From an uncultured Paracoccaceae bacterium (lineage in GTDB: Bacteria > Pseudomonadota > Alphaproteobacteria > Rhodobacterales > Rhodobacteraceae): DNA of 7,677 bases. The DNA is taken from contig CALBSG010000180.1 in NCBI GenBank assembly GCA_937927675.1, positions 1 through 7,677 on the forward strand. Direction: 5' to 3'. Below the pieces are notes generated by a model that had not been told where the DNA came from, did not search any database, and was given only the letters and a program-made list of their open reading frames with translations. Of this stretch, positions 5,318-7,677 are shown piece by piece (position 1 is the first letter of the stretch; each line of letters starts with the position of its first letter). The translations under genes were made by a program, and so were the position numbers.

Positions 5318-6244
5318 ATGTCTGACGCGATCAAAGCCCCGCGATCCTTTCAGGAAATCATCCTGAGACTGCAAAACTACTGGGGCGCCAAAGGCTGCGC
5401 CGTGCTGCAGCCTTATGATATGGAGGTCGGCGCGGGCACCTTCCACCCGGCGACCACGCTGCGCTCGCTTGGCTCCAAGCCTTGGGCGGCCGCCTATGTG
5501 CAGCCGTCGCGCCGTCCGACCGACGGGCGCTATGGTGAAAACCCGAACCGCTTGCAGCATTACTATCAGTATCAGGTCATCATCAAACCCAGCCCGCCGA
5601 ACCTGCAAGAGTTGTATCTGGGCAGTTTGCGCGAGATTGGCATCGACGCCTCGCTGCACGATATCCGCTTTGTCGAGGATGATTGGGAAAGCCCGACCCT
5701 TGGCGCTTGGGGCCTTGGCTGGGAGGTTTGGTGTGATGGCATGGAAGTCAGCCAGTTCACCTATTTCCAGCAGGTCGGCGGGCATGACTGCAAGCCGGTT
5801 TCGGGCGAGTTGACCTATGGGCTTGAGCGTCTGGCCATGTATGTGCTGGGTGTGGATCATGTCATGAACATGCCCTTCAACGATCCTGACAGCCCGATCC
5901 CGCTGACCTATGGCGACATCTTCCGCCAGACCGAAGAGGAATACTCGCGCCACAACTTTGATGGCGCCACGACCGAGATGCTGTTTCAGCATTTCAAGGA
6001 CGCCGAGGCGGAATGTGAGCGCCTGCTGGCGTTTGAGCCGCAGGACCCGAAAACCGGCAAGCGCATCATCATGGCGCATCCGGCCTATGACCAGACGATC
6101 AAGGCCAGCCATCTGTTCAACCTTTTGGACGCGCGCGGGGTGATTTCGGTCACCGAACGCCAAGCCTATATCGGCCGCGTCCGTGCGCTGGCCAAGAAAT
6201 GCGCCGATGCGTTCCGGCAGACCGAAGCCGGGGCGGATGCATGA
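5318..6244 (+). CDS. glyQ: Glycyl-tRNA synthetase alpha subunit
   Basis: The 308-residue alpha subunit of the alpha2-beta2 bacterial glycyl-tRNA synthetase forms the class II aminoacylation active site, which makes glycyl-adenylate and charges tRNA-Gly in the cytoplasm. The sequence is highly typical: SFQEIILRLQNYW near the N-terminus, GAGTFHPATTLRSLG (38-52), YVQPSRRPTDGRYGENPNR (60-78, a class II region with active-site arginines), the EDDWESPTLGAWGLGWEVW block (120-138), GMEVSQFTYFQQVGG (141-155) and ELTYGLERLAMY (164-175). Length fits the family. The start at 5318 has AAGAGG (5306-5311) 6 bases upstream. The stop overlaps the next start codon (ATGA at 6241-6244), so translation is probably coupled. 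The beta subunit gene lies two genes downstream. Confidence 0.97.
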   Translation: MSDAIKAPRSFQEIILRLQNYWGAKGCAVLQPYDMEVGAGTFHPATTLRSLGSKPWAAAYVQPSRRPTDGRYGENPNRLQHYYQYQVIIKPSPPNLQELYLGSLREIGIDASLHDIRFVEDDWESPTLGAWGLGWEVWCDGMEVSQFTYFQQVGGHDCKPVSGELTYGLERLAMYVLGVDHVMNMPFNDPDSPIPLTYGDIFRQTEEEYSRHNFDGATTEMLFQHFKDAEAECERLLAFEPQDPKTGKRIIMAHPAYDQTIKASHLFNLLDARGVISVTERQAYIGRVRALAKKCADAFRQTEAGADA

Positions 6245-6720
6245 AAGGTAAACTGGTCGGAGGGTTTATTGTGTTTGTTGCCCTTGCTACGGGGATCGCC
6301 GTCTACTGGCTGCAAGAATACGCCTATTACCACGAGGCCGCCTTCAATCCGGGTGCCGAGATCCTGTTGACGCCGATTGAAAGCGATCAGCCCGAGGTCA
6401 TCTTGGCCCAGAACGTGCAGGGCATTGATGCCGAAAGCAGTCCGCTGCGGTTTCGGGCCTGTTTCGAGACGCCTTTGACCCAAGGCATGCTGACCGAGAC
6501 CTATCGCGCCTATGAGGGGGCCGAACCCTTGAATGCGCCCTCTTGGTTTGACTGTTTCGACGCTGCCGCCATTGGGGCCGCACTGGAAAGTGGCGAGGCG
6601 CTGGCCTTCTTGTCGCAAGAGGGCATTGCACCCGATGTCGACCGCGTGGTTGCCGTTTTTGCCGATGGCCGCGCCTATGCTTGGCAACAGTTCCGCCCCG
6701 GTGCGCTGGAGGGCAACTGA
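6241..6720 (+). CDS. Small membrane-anchored protein, DUF6446-like
   Basis: This 159-residue protein has no function I can name. The first 24 residues (MKGKLVGGFIVFVALATGIAVYWL) form one hydrophobic segment preceded by lysines, predicting an N-terminal membrane anchor with the remaining ~135 residues in the periplasm. Conserved-looking stretches are IDAESSPLRFRACF (62-75), the WFDCFDAAAIGAALE region (102-116) and VDRVVAVFADGRAYAW (133-148). Cysteines C74 and C105 could form a disulfide, which would fit a periplasmic domain. From memory, similar proteins sit next to glyQ in other Rhodobacterales and are catalogued as DUF6446, or loosely as histidine kinase, for which no kinase motif is visible here. 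The start at 6241 overlaps the glyQ stop (ATGA), and the stop overlaps the next start (TGATG). Confidence 0.85.
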   Translation: MKGKLVGGFIVFVALATGIAVYWLQEYAYYHEAAFNPGAEILLTPIESDQPEVILAQNVQGIDAESSPLRFRACFETPLTQGMLTETYRAYEGAEPLNAPSWFDCFDAAAIGAALESGEALAFLSQEGIAPDVDRVVAVFADGRAYAWQQFRPGALEGN

Positions 6721-7397
6721 TGGCCAAACACCACACGCCCGAAGAAAAACGTGCCCGCCGTGCCAAAAAGGCACAGGAATGGGATGCGCGGGAAAGCTAT
6801 GCCAAGGGGCTGATGCAGGGCATTCTGTCCATGCTGGAGCCGGGCGATGTGGTGATCGATTGCGGCGCGAACCTTGGCGCGGTGTCCGGCCCCTTGGCCG
6901 ATACCGGGGCCACGGTTCATGCCTTTGAACCCGATCCCTACACCTTTGGCCGCCTGTCCGAGGCTCTGGCTGGCCGCCCGAATGTGGTTTTGCACAATGC
7001 CGCAGTCGGCGCAAAGGCTGGCACGCTGCAACTGATGCGCGATGCGGATTGGGAAAAAGACCCCGACGGTGCCTCGGTGCGGTCCACCCTGATCGAGGGG
7101 GGACGCAGGATTGACGCCGACAGTGGGATTGATGTGGAAGTCATCGACTTTCCGGCCTTGTTGAAGGCTCTCATCAAGAAGCACAAGAAAATCGCCTTCC
7201 TGAAGATGGATATCGAAGGGGCGGAGCTCGACGTGCTAGAGGCGATGGAAGGGCAGGGGCTGTTCGACAAGATTACCCTGACCGTTGCCGAAACCCACGA
7301 AAAGAAATTCAAACACCTGCGCCCGCGCTTTGCGGCCCTGCGCGCCACGGTCGGGGCGAAATACCCGATCACCAAAGTCAATCTCGACTGGATCTGA
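6720..7397 (+). CDS. FkbM-family SAM-dependent methyltransferase
   Basis: This 225-residue class I methyltransferase shows SAM motif I VVIDCGANLGAVSG (44-57), the acidic post-motif FEPDP (69-73), NVVLHNAAVG (88-97) and the FkbM-type block FLKMDIEGAELDVLEAM (160-176), followed by VAETH (189-193). FkbM enzymes usually methylate hydroxyl groups, often on sugars or small molecules; the substrate here cannot be told from sequence. The first 30 residues are unusually basic (KRARRAKK at 10-17) and have no signal peptide, so the protein is cytoplasmic and might bind a nucleic acid or membrane surface (speculation). The start at 6720 shares one base with the preceding stop and has a strong GGAGGG site (6708-6713, 6-base spacer). 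glyS begins 4 bases after its stop. Confidence 0.9.
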   Translation: MAKHHTPEEKRARRAKKAQEWDARESYAKGLMQGILSMLEPGDVVIDCGANLGAVSGPLADTGATVHAFEPDPYTFGRLSEALAGRPNVVLHNAAVGAKAGTLQLMRDADWEKDPDGASVRSTLIEGGRRIDADSGIDVEVIDFPALLKALIKKHKKIAFLKMDIEGAELDVLEAMEGQGLFDKITLTVAETHEKKFKHLRPRFAALRATVGAKYPITKVNLDWI

Positions 7398-7401
7398 GCC
7401 C

Positions 7402-7677
7402 ATGCCCGACCTTCTGATCGAACTCTTCTCTGAAGAAATCCCCGCCCGGATGCAGGCCCGCGCGCGAGAGGATCTGAAATCCCTCGTGACCAATGGCCTT
7501 GTCGAGGCAGGTCTGACCTATGCCTCGGCTGGGGCGTTCTCGACTCCCCGTCGCCTGACGCTGACGATCGACGGGCTGACGGCGGAATCGAAACCCGTCC
7601 GCGAAGAGCGCAAAGGCCCCGCCGCCACCGCGCCGCAAGCTGCCATCGAAGGCTTCCTGCGCTCCACCGGTCTGACG
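7402..7677 (+). CDS. glyS: Glycyl-tRNA synthetase beta subunit (partial, N-terminus only)
   Basis: Only the first 92 residues are present, and the frame is open to the window edge. The opening MPDLLIELFSEEIPARMQ matches the conserved N-terminus of GlyS, and the FSTPRRL stretch (46-52) fits the same region. The beta subunit supplies tRNA recognition to the alpha2-beta2 enzyme. The gene begins 4 bases after the methyltransferase stop and has no clear Shine-Dalgarno site, so it is probably translated by coupling to the upstream gene. That would make GlyS level depend on translation of the methyltransferase gene. Confidence 0.95.
   Translation, partial: MPDLLIELFSEEIPARMQARAREDLKSLVTNGLVEAGLTYASAGAFSTPRRLTLTIDGLTAESKPVREERKGPAATAPQAAIEGFLRSTGLT

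Noticed and set aside
5108..6163. Long open frame on the minus strand opposite glyQ (351 codons)
   Set aside because: It is antisense to glyQ and covers the divergent promoter region; composition is that of a shadow frame.

Overview
The window looks like chromosomal DNA of an alphaproteobacterium of the order Rhodobacterales (Rhodobacteraceae). It is GC-rich with strong G/C third positions, the proteins resemble Rhodobacterales versions as I remember them, and the methionine gene sits behind a SAM-II riboswitch, an RNA class typical of alphaproteobacteria. No mobile element, CRISPR array, tRNA or rRNA was seen. All assignments come from reading the sequence; no database search was run.

Layout. 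(1) Positions 1-630, minus strand: the N-terminal 210 residues of a secreted EF-hand protein, cut by the window edge. (2) Positions 631-901: a 271-base spacer with a sigma70-type promoter, a SAM-II riboswitch starting at the predicted transcription start, and an intrinsic terminator before metZ. (3) Positions 902-2083: metZ, O-succinylhomoserine sulfhydrylase. (4) Positions 2084-2260: a hairpin-rich spacer leading to folE2, GTP cyclohydrolase IB (2261-3361). (5) Positions 3362-3422: a short convergent spacer with a strong hairpin. (6) Positions 3423-5129, minus strand: an exported SPOR / peptidoglycan-binding / trypsin-fold protein in which all three protease catalytic positions appear substituted. 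(7) Positions 5130-5317: a divergent regulatory region with a perfect palindrome, a perfect 12-bp tandem repeat and the glyQ promoter. (8) Positions 5318 to the end: a tightly packed operon of glyQ, a small membrane-anchored DUF6446-like protein, an FkbM-type methyltransferase and the start of glyS.

How the parts work together. The metZ leader is the best-supported regulatory unit: SAM, the downstream product of the methionine pathway, should shut off homocysteine synthesis. The two glycyl-tRNA synthetase subunits are encoded in one operon but separated by two overlapping genes of unknown role, joined by ATGA and TGATG stop/start overlaps. The two items that most deserve a second look are the apparently dead protease with cell-wall-binding domains and the genes inserted between glyQ and glyS. 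The rest is ordinary core metabolism.
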